Below, piece after piece: positions 1-8,200 of a stretch of DNA of 24,893 nt (position 1 is its first letter; each line of letters opens with the position of its first letter). This stretch comes from JBBRUG01 sp038247995 (GTDB lineage Bacteria > Chloroflexota > Chloroflexia > Chloroflexales > Chloroflexaceae), in NCBI GenBank assembly GCA_038247995.1, contig JBBRUG010000043.1, positions 1-24,893 of the forward strand, given 5' to 3'. The translations under genes were made by a program, and so were the position numbers. The notes below the pieces were generated by a model. It was not told where the DNA came from. It saw nothing but the letters and a program-made list of their open reading frames with translations, and ran no database searches.

Positions 1-183
1 AGGTGGAGGGTTTTTGCCGTTGCCCGCACCCCCAACCCCGCTCCCTGCGCGGGAGCGGGGCTTCCGACAGCATCAGGACGCCGAATCTGCGGCGGCTCCC
101 CCTGCTCCACGTGAGGGAGCAGGGGGCTGGGGGGATGCGGAGAATAGCGCATTGGGACGCGATCCTGTAAAAACCCTCCACCT
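1..183. repeat. MITE/REP-like palindromic element with 15-bp terminal inverted repeats, lying in the 3' part of ackA
   Basis: Bases 1-15 read AGGTGGAGGGTTTTT and bases 169-183 are the exact reverse complement. Between them lie two perfect hairpins: a 10-bp stem at 36-45/51-60 (CCCCGCTCCC, 5-nt loop) and an 11-bp stem at 98-108/116-126 (CCCCCTGCTCC, 7-nt loop). There is no room for a transposase, so this looks like a non-autonomous miniature element or a large REP-type repeat. Recognisable acetate kinase sequence stops exactly at its right border (about base 184). The window begins at the outer end of the left terminal repeat, which is what an assembly break in a multicopy repeat would look like. 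A target-site duplication cannot be checked because the left flank is missing. Confidence 0.6.
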
Positions 184-1240
184 GAGAGAGGAATTCCAGC
201 CCCGCGCAGATCCGGGCGCGCACCGCAGGCGCGTGCTCGCCGATGCCGCCCGCGAACACCAGCGTATCCAGCCCGCTCAGCGCCGCCGCGAATGCGCCAA
301 CCCATTTCTTGACTTGGTAGCAAAACAGCGTCACGGCCTCGGCCGCCCGCACGTCCTGCGCCTCGCGCTCAAGCAAGTCGCGCATGTCAGAGCTGGTCTC
401 CGACATGCCGAGCAGCCCGGACTGGAAGTTGACCAGTTCATTGAACTGCTTCGCGCTCATCTGCTCGGTACGCGCCAGGTACCAGACCAGTCCGGGGTCG
501 AGATCGCCGGAGCGCGTGCTCATGGGCACGTCGGCGGTCGGGGTGAAGCTCATGCTCGTGTCAACTGGTTTGCCATCCCGCCCTGCCGCCAGGCTCGCAC
601 CATTGCCGAGGTGGGCGAGGATGACCCGGCTGCGGGCCGCGTCTGCGCCGTCCAGGCGGGCCAACTCGCCCATCAGGAACGCATATGACAAGCCGTGAAA
701 TCCGTACCGTCGCACCCCCCCCCTGGCCACGTAGCGGCGCGGGATCGGCAGGAGCTGCGCCACACGCGGCAGGTTGTGGTAAAACGCTGTATCGAAGCAT
801 GCCACCTGCGGCAGATCAGGGAAGCGCCGATGAAACGCCTCGGTCAGCAAGATCTCCTCGGGCAGATGATCCGGATCGAAGGGGGTGAGTTCTCGTAAGT
901 CCGCGATCATCGCGTCGGTGATCAGCTGTGGTTCGTGGTACGTTGGCCCACCATGCACCACGCGATGCCCCACCGCAGCGAGCGCATCACACTCACTGCA
1001 CTCCATGATCCAGCCCATCAGCATATCCACCGCCACCCGGTGATCCGGCAGCATCACGGGATGCGAAAAGCTGCCCGCCGGATCGGTGCTCTGCACGCGA
1101 AAGGTGGCCCCGGGCAGCCCGATCTGCTCCATCGAGCCAGCCAGCACCGGTCGCAGTGAGGCATCGGCCGTAAAGAGTGCAAACTTGATGCTCGACGAGC
1201 CGCCATTGATGGTCAGAATGTGTGTGGTAGCCAGCTTCAT
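1..1240 (-). CDS. ackA: acetate kinase, partial; C-terminus replaced by a repeat element at the window edge
   Basis: Acetate kinase interconverts acetate + ATP and acetyl phosphate + ADP in the cytoplasm. From ATG at 1240 the frame shows the family signatures in order: NGGSSSIKF near residue 11 (phosphate-binding), GHRVVHGG (substrate Arg), FDTAFYHNLP (catalytic Asp), RRYGFHGLSY, AHLGNGAS, MSTRSGDLDP (second catalytic Arg) and FAGGIGEH. After GLEFL, about residue 351 of a usual ~400, family similarity stops and the frame runs without a stop through the palindromic element to base 1. The missing tail normally holds the Mg-binding Glu (Glu384 in the Methanosarcina enzyme), so the product is probably inactive unless the gene resumes beyond the window. 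A run of nine G/C at 715-723 keeps the frame. No strong ribosome site is visible. The start lies 95 bp downstream of the PRC-barrel gene on the same strand. Confidence 0.88.
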   Translation of the reverse strand, partial: MKLATTHILTINGGSSSIKFALFTADASLRPVLAGSMEQIGLPGATFRVQSTDPAGSFSHPVMLPDHRVAVDMLMGWIMECSECDALAAVGHRVVHGGPTYHEPQLITDAMIADLRELTPFDPDHLPEEILLTEAFHRRFPDLPQVACFDTAFYHNLPRVAQLLPIPRRYVARGGVRRYGFHGLSYAFLMGELARLDGADAARSRVILAHLGNGASLAAGRDGKPVDTSMSFTPTADVPMSTRSGDLDPGLVWYLARTEQMSAKQFNELVNFQSGLLGMSETSSDMRDLLEREAQDVRAAEAVTLFCYQVKKWVGAFAAALSGLDTLVFAGGIGEHAPAVRARICAGLEFLSQVEGFYRIASQCAILRIPPAPCSLTWSRGSRRRFGVLMLSEAPLPRRERGWGCGQRQKPST

Positions 1241-1335
1241 CGCGTCTGTATGCTCAGCTTGCGCTGGCGTTGGTCAGCAGCACTTTGAGCACATCCTCCT
1301 CGACGGTGCCCAACGCTGTGGTGCGCAGCAGTGGC

Positions 1336-1947
1336 TTAGCGCGGGCGCCGGTCTATGGTAAGCACCGGGAGCGCTCTGATCTGCTGCTTATTCAGCGTGA
1401 GATAGACATTGTCTTTAGTGATGTGATCGATCTGCGCGACAGGAATCATGACTTCGTGATGATCCCAGAAATGCCCGTTCCGCAGGACAACATGGGTAAT
1501 GCGGCTCTGCTCCTGATCGACCACAAACTCCTCGACCTCGCCAACATGTCCATCAGTCGCGTTGACATGCGCGCCGCGATGGACGGCTAGCTCATTCGGG
1601 TCGGTATTCTCCCGGTCGATGCTGACCCCTAAGCGCATGCCCACATACGGCCAGAGCATGACGCCCATGGTATAGCTTGTGATCATGCCTGGCGGAGCTG
1701 GGATATAGTGCGCGGACACGAATGGCGGCAGATCCGCAAGTTTGGCGATCGTGCAGCCGAGGCGGATCTGCTCCGCTGTACTCGTGGTTACAAGCTCAAC
1801 CGGAACCATCCGCGCGACTCCAAGCATGCCCGGCTCGCGCACGACGACATGCGTGATCTGATCGCTGACCGGATTCAGCAGGACTGCGACCGAATGGCCT
1901 CCTGGCCCGTCGGTGCAATAAATGGCCGCATTGATTGGGAGATCCAT
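1336..1947 (-). CDS. PRC-barrel protein with two PRC-like halves
   Basis: A 203-residue soluble protein. The C-terminal half (about residues 125-195) is a clear PRC-barrel: a pattern of H-V-N-A-T-D-G-x-V-G-E-V-E, then VVD, ITHVVLRNGHFW, VMIPVAQIDHI and an LPVL end. The N-terminal half (about 1-76) repeats the pattern more loosely (DGPGGHSV, ITHVVVRE, RMVPVELV, ADLPPF), so the protein looks like an internal duplication. PRC-barrels occur in RimM, photosynthetic reaction-centre H subunits and many small stress- or surface-associated proteins; the role here is unknown. The start ATG at 1947 is supported by GAGGAG 7 bases upstream. It precedes ackA on the same strand and may be co-transcribed with it. 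It lacks a signal peptide and membrane segments. Confidence 0.82.
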   Translation of the reverse strand: MDLPINAAIYCTDGPGGHSVAVLLNPVSDQITHVVVREPGMLGVARMVPVELVTTSTAEQIRLGCTIAKLADLPPFVSAHYIPAPPGMITSYTMGVMLWPYVGMRLGVSIDRENTDPNELAVHRGAHVNATDGHVGEVEEFVVDQEQSRITHVVLRNGHFWDHHEVMIPVAQIDHITKDNVYLTLNKQQIRALPVLTIDRRPR

Positions 1948-2033
1948 GATCGCTCCTCATATCGTTCTACTCGGGCGTTGTGCCTACCCTGTTGGGCGCT
2001 CCAACTTCTGAGATGGGTGACCCCGCTGTGCTC

Positions 2034-2100
2034 AGTATAGCCCCGTGCAGACCCACTGGTATGAAGGGCCTTCATCTCACCAGATGGTGTCCTTCATACC
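2034..2100 (-). promoter_or_regulatory. candidate promoter (TATACT -10) and adjacent long inverted repeat upstream of the PRC-barrel gene
   Basis: On the minus strand TATACT (bases 2039-2034) lies about 87 bp upstream of the PRC-barrel start and resembles a sigma70-type -10. No good -35 is seen. Directly upstream is a perfect 10-bp inverted repeat, GGTATGAAGG at 2058-2067 and CCTTCATACC at 2091-2100, with a second stem inside (CATCT 2073-2077, AGATG 2082-2086). A dyad abutting a promoter that lacks a -35 suits an activator site, but could also be a structural repeat. Confidence 0.35.
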
Positions 2101-2215
2101 GCCACGGCGCAGGCCTGATATGCTCGTAGATGGCCATGCCCGGCTCTTGTCGATACCAGCACCGTTGCGAGCGAGGCCTGTGTGAGTGGCACCGTACACA
2201 GGGGAAGGCACAATA

Positions 2216-2368
2216 ATGACAAACGATATGACGGCAGCTCCGCCTGAGTGGATCGAGCCGACCTTTCGGGAGTGGGAGTCGGGCGGCTTTGGGCTGGACA
2301 CGAGCGGGCTGCTTCCCGGCGACCAGCTCGAGCGGCTGTTGATCCCACTGCTGCTGGTGTATCTGTGA
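2216..2368 (+). CDS. small hypothetical protein, possibly the 5' half of a TGA-interrupted gene
   Basis: A 50-codon frame from ATG 2216, preceded by a good ribosome site (GGGGAAGG, 7 bases upstream), which is the main reason to believe it. The product is acidic at first, with W and P residues, and ends in a hydrophobic stretch (LLIPLLLVYL). It stops at TGA 2366-2368, but the same frame stays open to 2581. If the TGA were TGG the hydrophobic stretch would continue as LVYLWFVALG, like a membrane helix, followed by a basic tail. It may therefore be a 121-codon gene broken by a nonsense mutation, or a genuine short protein. I do not recognise the family. Confidence 0.35.
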   Translation: MTNDMTAAPPEWIEPTFREWESGGFGLDTSGLLPGDQLERLLIPLLLVYL

Positions 2369-2610
2369 TTTGTGGCGTTGGGACGATACATCACGCAACG
2401 AGGCTGGCGAATGCTGGTGGACGACGGCCCACCACGCGCCCGGAACCGGGCAATGGGGCCTGTTCAAGCGGGGCATGGGCTGGTTCCAACGCAGCGTCGC
2501 TTTGGAACTGCCACCACCACCCTTCCTGTTGTATATGTCACCGTGAGGATGGCGTGCCCCGCACGAGGTGATCCCGTTTGAGGGCAGCGCCCCGGCCGGG
2601 GGAGTCCAGA

Positions 2611-2671
2611 GGGGCGGACCGCCGCCCCTTTGGCGCGGGCACGGGGCACAGCCTCGGCGCGGGCACGGGGC
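2611..2671. repeat. GC hairpin and a 16-bp direct repeat in the spacer before panE
   Basis: GGGGCGG (2611-2617) and CCGCCCC (2622-2628) form a 7-bp stem with a 4-nt loop followed by only three T, so at best a weak terminator for the small gene upstream. Immediately after, GGCGCGGGCACGGGGC occurs twice at a 24-bp offset (2632-2647 and 2656-2671). No function can be assigned. Confidence 0.4.
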
Positions 2672-2685
2672 GCGCAGCCCCGAAA

Positions 2686-2715
2686 TTGACACAACGCCGC
2701 ACGCAGTGCTACCCT
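2686..2715 (+). promoter_or_regulatory. sigma70-type promoter for panE
   Basis: TTGACA at 2686-2691 is a perfect -35. After 18 bases comes TACCCT at 2710-2715 as the -10, preceded by TG one base upstream (extended -10). Transcription would start near 2722, giving a leader of about 44 nt before the panE ATG. It is the best-matching promoter in the window. Confidence 0.55.
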
Positions 2716-2765
2716 TTAGCCATGCATCCCAACGGAACAAATTACAATTAAGGGAGAGCTACTCG

Positions 2766-3695
2766 ATGCGGATTGCGATCCTCGGTGTTGGCGGCGTGGG
2801 CGGCTACTTTGGAGCGCGCCTCGCAGCGGCGGGCCAGGACGTGCATTTTCTCGCCCGCGGTGTGCATCTCGATGCCATCCGCGCCGTCGGCTTGCGTGTC
2901 GAAAGTCCGCTGGGCGATCTGCATATTAACCCCGCCCAGGCTACGGCTGATCCTGCCGCGATTGGGCCGGTCGATCTGGTGCTGGTCGGGGTGAAAACCT
3001 GGCAATTAGCGGCGGCGTTGGCATCCGCCCGCCCACTGCTTGGCCCAAACACAGCCGTACTGCCGCTGCTGAACGGCGTCGAGGCGCCGGCGACGATTAC
3101 TGAAATCCTCGGCGCGCAGTACGCCTTCGGTGGGCTCTGCCGAATCATTGCGATGCTCGTCGGGCCGGGCCATATTCGCCACACCGGGATCGCGCCGGCG
3201 ATTGTGTTTGGCGAACTGGACGGCCGACAAACTGCTCGCAGCGAAGCGATCCATGCGGCCCTGACGAGTGCCGGCGTGCAGAGTGAGATCACCCTTGATG
3301 TGAACCGGGCGCTCTGGGAAAAGTTCATGCTGATCTGCACCTGGAGCGGCCTCGGCGCAATAACGCGCACACCGATCGGGGTTTGGCGCAGCCTGCCCGG
3401 CACCCGTGATCTTGCCGAGCGCCTGTTGCACGAAGTAGTGGCGGTCGGGCGCGCCCACGGCGTCGAACTGGACAATACGCAGGCGGCGGCGACGCTGGCC
3501 TTCCTCGATGGCGTACCGCCGAGCGGGACAGCTTCGATGCAGCGCGATATTATCGCAGGGTGGCCTTCGGAACTCGAAGCGCAGAGCGGCGCGTTAGTAC
3601 GCCTCGGGGCCGCAGTTGGCGTGCCAACGCCGGTCAATAGTTTTATCTACCATTCTTTACTGCCCCAAGAACAAGCAGCGCGGGGAATAGTTTGA
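2766..3695 (+). CDS. panE: 2-dehydropantoate 2-reductase (ketopantoate reductase family)
   Basis: A 309-residue cytoplasmic enzyme of normal family length. It would reduce 2-dehydropantoate to pantoate with NADPH, in the pantothenate/CoA pathway. The N-terminal Rossmann motif GVGGVGGYFG spans residues 7-16. VGVKTWQ has a conserved Lys (K77) and LLNGVEAP has the substrate-proximal Asn (N103). The ApbA C-terminal helical domain follows, with RALWEKF (K186, matching the catalytic Lys176 of the E. coli enzyme) and SELEAQSG (matching the family Glu). ATG 2766 is chosen because GGGAGAG lies about 7 bases upstream and the Rossmann strand starts at residue 2; the frame is open further upstream, but that part runs through the promoter and GC repeats. 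No other pan genes are nearby, so a related 2-oxoacid could be the substrate. Confidence 0.88.
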   Translation: MRIAILGVGGVGGYFGARLAAAGQDVHFLARGVHLDAIRAVGLRVESPLGDLHINPAQATADPAAIGPVDLVLVGVKTWQLAAALASARPLLGPNTAVLPLLNGVEAPATITEILGAQYAFGGLCRIIAMLVGPGHIRHTGIAPAIVFGELDGRQTARSEAIHAALTSAGVQSEITLDVNRALWEKFMLICTWSGLGAITRTPIGVWRSLPGTRDLAERLLHEVVAVGRAHGVELDNTQAAATLAFLDGVPPSGTASMQRDIIAGWPSELEAQSGALVRLGAAVGVPTPVNSFIYHSLLPQEQAARGIV

Positions 3696-3709
3696 GCGTC
3701 GGGCCGTTC

Positions 3710-3840
3710 GACGAAGGACGAACGACGAACGACGAACGACGAAAAGCTGAACGGCCAACCACGGACCTCGGTCCTTGGTTCTTGATTAAATTCATCAGAT
3801 CATCAGATCATCAGATCATCAGATCATCAGATCATCAGAC
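3710..3840 (+). repeat. two simple tandem repeats and a hairpin between panE and the M24 peptidase gene
   Basis: The 176-bp spacer holds a heptamer array (GACGAAC-type, five units, 3710-3744), a 10-bp stem with one mismatch (AACCACGGAC 3757-3766, GTCCTTGGTT 3771-3780, 4-nt loop) and an octamer array (CATCAGAT, six units, 3793-3840, last base changed). The hairpin is followed by a T-containing stretch and might act as a weak terminator for panE. Such arrays are expected to vary in copy number by slippage. They lie 32-160 bp upstream of the next start codon. Confidence 0.85.
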
Positions 3841-3871
3841 GTTTATTACGCACTACAAAGGGGATGCGCTA

Positions 3872-4993
3872 ATGACCACCGAACGTATCGCGCGGATGAC
3901 TCAGGCGTTGCAGGATGCCGGCCTGGGCGGGGTTGTGCTGATGCCCGACGCGAATCTGCGCTATCTGACGGGAATGCACTTTCACCCCGGCAAGCGCCTG
4001 AACCTAGCGATCTTTCCCGCCGATGGCGCTGCGCCGGCGCTGGTGCTGCCCACAATGGAGCTGAACCAGGCCCGGAACAGCACTGATCTGCCTTTCCGCT
4101 TTTTCGATTGGGCCGATGCGGATGGCCCCGGCGCCGCCCTGGCTGCTGCGCTGGAAGCCGTGTACAGCCCAGCACTGCACGGGCGTCCACTGGCGATTGA
4201 GCATGCCGTGATGCGCGTGGGCGAGTTGCGCGCACTCGAAACGGCAGCCCCCGGTGTGCAAACCGTCGATGCCGGCCCGATCTTTACGCAGTTGCGCCAG
4301 GTGAAGGACAGTGCCGAACTAGCGCTGATCGATGCGGCAGTGCGCATGCTTGAAGTAGGTTTACGTAATGCGCTTGGCCAGCTCCGGCCGGGCATGACCG
4401 AACGGGCTTTTTCGCGGCTGCTCAGCGAGGCGCTGATTAACGCCGGAGCCGACGCCGAGAGCTTCGATAATCTGGTGGCCTCCGGGCCAAATGGGGCGAA
4501 CCCGCACCATAACAATGGCGATCGCACCTTCCAGCCCGGCGATCTGGTGATTATCGACTGCGGAGCGCGTTACAAGGGCTATATTTCCGATATTACACGC
4601 ACAGTGGCGATCGGCGAACCGAGCGCCGAGGCGCGCAACATCTACGATCTGGTGCTTCAGGCCAATACCGCCGGGCGGGCGGCGTGTGATCCCGAAAGCA
4701 CCGGCGCCGAAGTCGATGCCGCAACCCGCCGGGTGATCGAAGCCGCAGGCTACGGCGCATACTTTATCCATCGCACCGGCCACGGGATCGGGCTGGATGT
4801 ACACGAGCCGCCGTACATTATGGCCGGCAACGACGCGCCCCTACCGATCGGATCTACCTTTACCGTCGAGCCGGGGATCTATCTGCCAGGCAAATTGGGT
4901 GTACGGATTGAAGACAATCTTGTGATCACACCCGACGGTGCGCGCGTGCTGACGAGCTTTCCCCGCGAGTTAATCGTGGTTGCAGCAGAGTAG
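3872..4993 (+). CDS. M24B metallopeptidase (Xaa-Pro aminopeptidase/dipeptidase family)
   Basis: A 373-residue cytosolic metallopeptidase expected to cleave the bond N-terminal to proline. The N-terminal creatinase-like domain (about 1-130) is followed by the pita-bread catalytic domain (about 140-370). All five dinuclear metal ligands are visible: D229 (IIDCGA), D240 (ISDITRTV), H304 (RTGHGIGLDVHE), E333 (TVEPGIY) and E347 (VRIEDNLV). The PHHNN segment near residue 210 supplies the usual substrate-pocket His. The open frame reaches back to 3692, but that part translates the simple repeats; ATG 3872 has AAAGGGG 8 bases upstream and starts just before the first family-like segment. Aminopeptidase P (pepP) and prolidase (pepQ) cannot be separated by eye, so no symbol is given. 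Confidence 0.88.
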   Translation: MTTERIARMTQALQDAGLGGVVLMPDANLRYLTGMHFHPGKRLNLAIFPADGAAPALVLPTMELNQARNSTDLPFRFFDWADADGPGAALAAALEAVYSPALHGRPLAIEHAVMRVGELRALETAAPGVQTVDAGPIFTQLRQVKDSAELALIDAAVRMLEVGLRNALGQLRPGMTERAFSRLLSEALINAGADAESFDNLVASGPNGANPHHNNGDRTFQPGDLVIIDCGARYKGYISDITRTVAIGEPSAEARNIYDLVLQANTAGRAACDPESTGAEVDAATRRVIEAAGYGAYFIHRTGHGIGLDVHEPPYIMAGNDAPLPIGSTFTVEPGIYLPGKLGVRIEDNLVITPDGARVLTSFPRELIVVAAE

Positions 4994-5242
4994 CTACTCG
5001 ATACAAGAGCAGCTATTTAATCTGCGGAAATGGGTGGGGAGCGTAGTCGCGCATTGCAGTATTTGCATTTGCTAAAAAAGTGTGTACTATGCATATGAAC
5101 ACTTATCTTTCCATACATGCCCTGCTCATCGTTGGCAAGCGCATTGCGCACGCTCGTGAGTCCTCTGTCATGCCTCTGCTCGCTGTGCTGAAGGTTGGCA
5201 TCGTCGCCCGCAAAGCTCTCAAGAGAGAGGAAACGTGCACCC

Positions 5243-8200
5243 ATGAATTCACGCAGAACCGTCGGTCGTCTATTCTTGCTCGGTTTGCTCGCCTGTGTCA
5301 TCGCAGCCGGCGCAGGTGGCCCGGCTCTGGCGCAAACTCCGTCGCGATCCTTGCCGGCTTCACGTGCGGACAGCCGCCTGACAACGCCGCAACGGGCGAA
5401 TTTCGATCGCGCTAACCTCAACCCGGACCTGTCCAACGCAACGGGCCGCCAACAGGTTGTGATCAGCCTGACCGTAGGCTCGGTCGCGACGGTTGGCGTA
5501 GGCGGCGGACAGCAGGAGCGCCGCAACGACGTGACGGCTCAGCAGAATCGGGTGATCGCCCAGATCCAGGCGGTCGATCCAGCGGCGAAGGTGCTGACGC
5601 GCCTGCAGATCGCGCTCAATGCCGTGGTGATGGATGTGGACGGCGCCGTGTTGGAGCGGGTCGCGCAGAATGCGGAGATCGCGCGGATCAACCCGGTGAT
5701 GAACTACGAGCGCGATCTGAGCGACGTTGTGCCGTATATCGGCGCGACGCCCGCCGTCCAGGCGACGGGCTTCGGCGGTGAGGGCGTGCGCGTGGCCGTG
5801 CTCGATTCGGGCGTGGACTATATGCACGCGAAGCTCGGCGGCCCCGGCGCAGCGGCGCTCTACGCCCTAGCCTATTGCGGCGATGCGGCGGCAGAGATCG
5901 ATCCGGCAACCTGCACAGCAGCGAATGAGCCGGCTAACGCGGCCTTCTTCCCGAATGATAAGGTTGTTGGCGGCTATGATTTCGTCGGCGAAGCATGGAC
6001 CGGCGCCGCCGATAGCCCGCCGCTCGCCCCCGACGCGAACCCGCTCGACTTTGAAGGCCACGGAACGCACGTCGCCGATATCATCGCCGGCCGCGCCTTC
6101 CCCGACCCCGAGCGTGTCCGCGTGCGCGCCGTGCATGCCTCGCCCGACGCCCCCGCCGTCGATATTCTGGTGAACGGCGCGCCGGCCTTTGTGAATGTGC
6201 CGTTCGGCGCGGTGAGCGACTACGCCACATTGCCGCCCGGCGACTACACTATTCAGGTTGTGCCGACCGGCGCGAGCGCCCCGGTGGTGATCGACGCCGA
6301 CGTGACGCTTGCGGCAGGCAACGATTACACCGTTGCCGCAACCGATGTGCTGGCGAACATCACGCCGCTGGTGCTGGTGGACGATAACAGCGCGCCGGCG
6401 GCTGGCAACGCACATGTGCGCTTTGTGCATGCCTCGCCCGATGCGCCGGCGGTGGATATCGCCGTGGCCGGCGGGCCGGTGCTCTTTGGTGATTACGAAT
6501 TTGGCGAGTTCAGCCCCTATACGCCCGTGCCTGCCGGTACCTACGATCTTGAGGTGCGCCTGGCCGGTACGAACACGGTCGCCCTGCCGCTGCCCGACAT
6601 CACGCTGGAGGCCGGCACTGTCTATTCGGCCTTCGCCGCCGGTCTGGTCGGCGACGGTTCGCTTACCGCTCTCTTAAGCGCCGACAATGCGACGTTCGGC
6701 GGCGGTGTGGCGCCCGCAGCAGAGATCTATGCCATCAAGGTCTGTTCCGCCGTTTCGCCGTCCTGTAGCGGCGTGGCGCTGCTGCAAGGGTTGGAGTTTG
6801 CCGCCGATCCGAACGGCGACGGCGACCCGAGCGACCATGTCGATATTATCAACATGTCGCTGGGTTCCAACTACGGCCAGAACTATTTCGACGATCTCTC
6901 GGCGGCCGTCGATAACCTGACGCCGCTCGGCATCCTCACCGTCGCTTCGGCGGGCAACTCGGCCGATAAGCCCTACATCGTCGGGACGCCCTCGGCGGCG
7001 CGCACGGCGTTGTCGGTGGCGCAGACGGAGGTGCCTTCGTCGCTGCTGCCTATTCTCGAGGTGACGGCGCCGGCCGCCATTGCCGGCGAGTACCCGGCGG
7101 TCTTCCAGCCCTGGTCGGTGCTGCCGACGAGCGTGATCGAAGGGCCGGTGCAATACGGCGACGGTGCGGGCGGCAACCTGCTCGGCTGCGATCCGTTCAC
7201 GCCCGGCTCGCTCACCGGCACGATTGTGCTGGTTGATCGCGGTGTATGTGGCTTCAGTATCAAGATCAGCAATATCGCTGCTGCCGGCGGCGTGGCCGGT
7301 ATGATCGGCCTGGTGGCGCCGGGCGAGCCGTTTGCCGGCGGCTTCGGCGGTGGTGAACCGTCGATCCCGGGTTTCATGATCAGTCAGGCTGATGCGGATG
7401 CGCTCAAGAGTGGCCTGGACGCTGGCGTGACCATGCGCATCGACCCAGCCACCTGGGCGCCGCTGGTCGGCACGATGGTCGGCTCGTCGTCGCGCGGGCC
7501 GACGGCCGGGCAGCAGTTCCGCAACTTCAACGACCTGATGTTCGGGCAAATCATCAAGCCGGAGATCGGCGCCCCCGGCGCTGCGATCTCGGCCATCGCC
7601 GGCAGCGGCGTGGGAACCGGCCCCTTCGGCGGCACCTCGGGCGCCGCTCCGGTCGTTTCGGGCGCGGCGGCGCTGCTGATCAACGCCACAGCGGGCGAAC
7701 TGTCGCCGCTGGAACTGAAGGCGCGCCTGATGAACACCGGCGAGACGACGATCTTCAACACCGCTGAGGTGCTGGGCGGCGTCCTTGCGCCGATCACCCG
7801 CATCGGCGGCGGCGAAGTACGGATCGACCGCGCGATTGCCGCACAGGCTTCCGTCTGGGAGCGGGTGAGCGGTAGCGGCAGTCTCTCATTCGGCTTCGTG
7901 AACGCCTTCCGGCCCCGGAACTTCGTCCAGCGCAGCCTCGCCTTGCGCAACTACGGCGACACGCCGATCACCTATCGGCTACAGCCGACCTTCCGCTACG
8001 CCGACGACGAACTGAACGGGGCTGTGCGCATCAGTGCGCCGACCAGCATCACGCTGCCGCCGGGCGGTGAGCGCTTCTTCAACGTGAGCCTCTATATCGA
8101 CAACACGAAACTGCGCCCCTGGACGCTGAACTCCGGCACTACCGGCGCGGACGGCGATCTACTTACCCTGTTGGAGTACGACGGCTACCTGAACTTTGTC

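Noticed and set aside
715..723. Possible frameshift in ackA at a run of nine C (G on the coding strand)
   Set aside because: With nine bases the frame continues from RRYVARGG straight into VRRYGFHGLSY, so no shift is needed.
1254..1338. Short open frame after the PRC-barrel stop (ends LKVLLTNASAS)
   Set aside because: About 28 codons with no credible start or ribosome site and no recognised family. It could be a frameshifted tail of the PRC protein, but nothing supports that.
2072..2740. Long minus-strand open frame opposite the spacer and small gene
   Set aside because: It has no family features, reads through GC repeats and hairpins, and looks like a high-GC shadow. The same applies to the long antisense frames within panE (2804-3637) and the protease (6674-7549).
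3793..3840. CRISPR-like array
   Set aside because: Units are 8 bp, directly abutting, with no spacers; it is a simple tandem repeat.
3692..3871. 60-codon N-terminal extension of the M24 peptidase
   Set aside because: It translates simple repeats (QIIRSSDH-like), has no family similarity, and a good ribosome site precedes ATG 3872.
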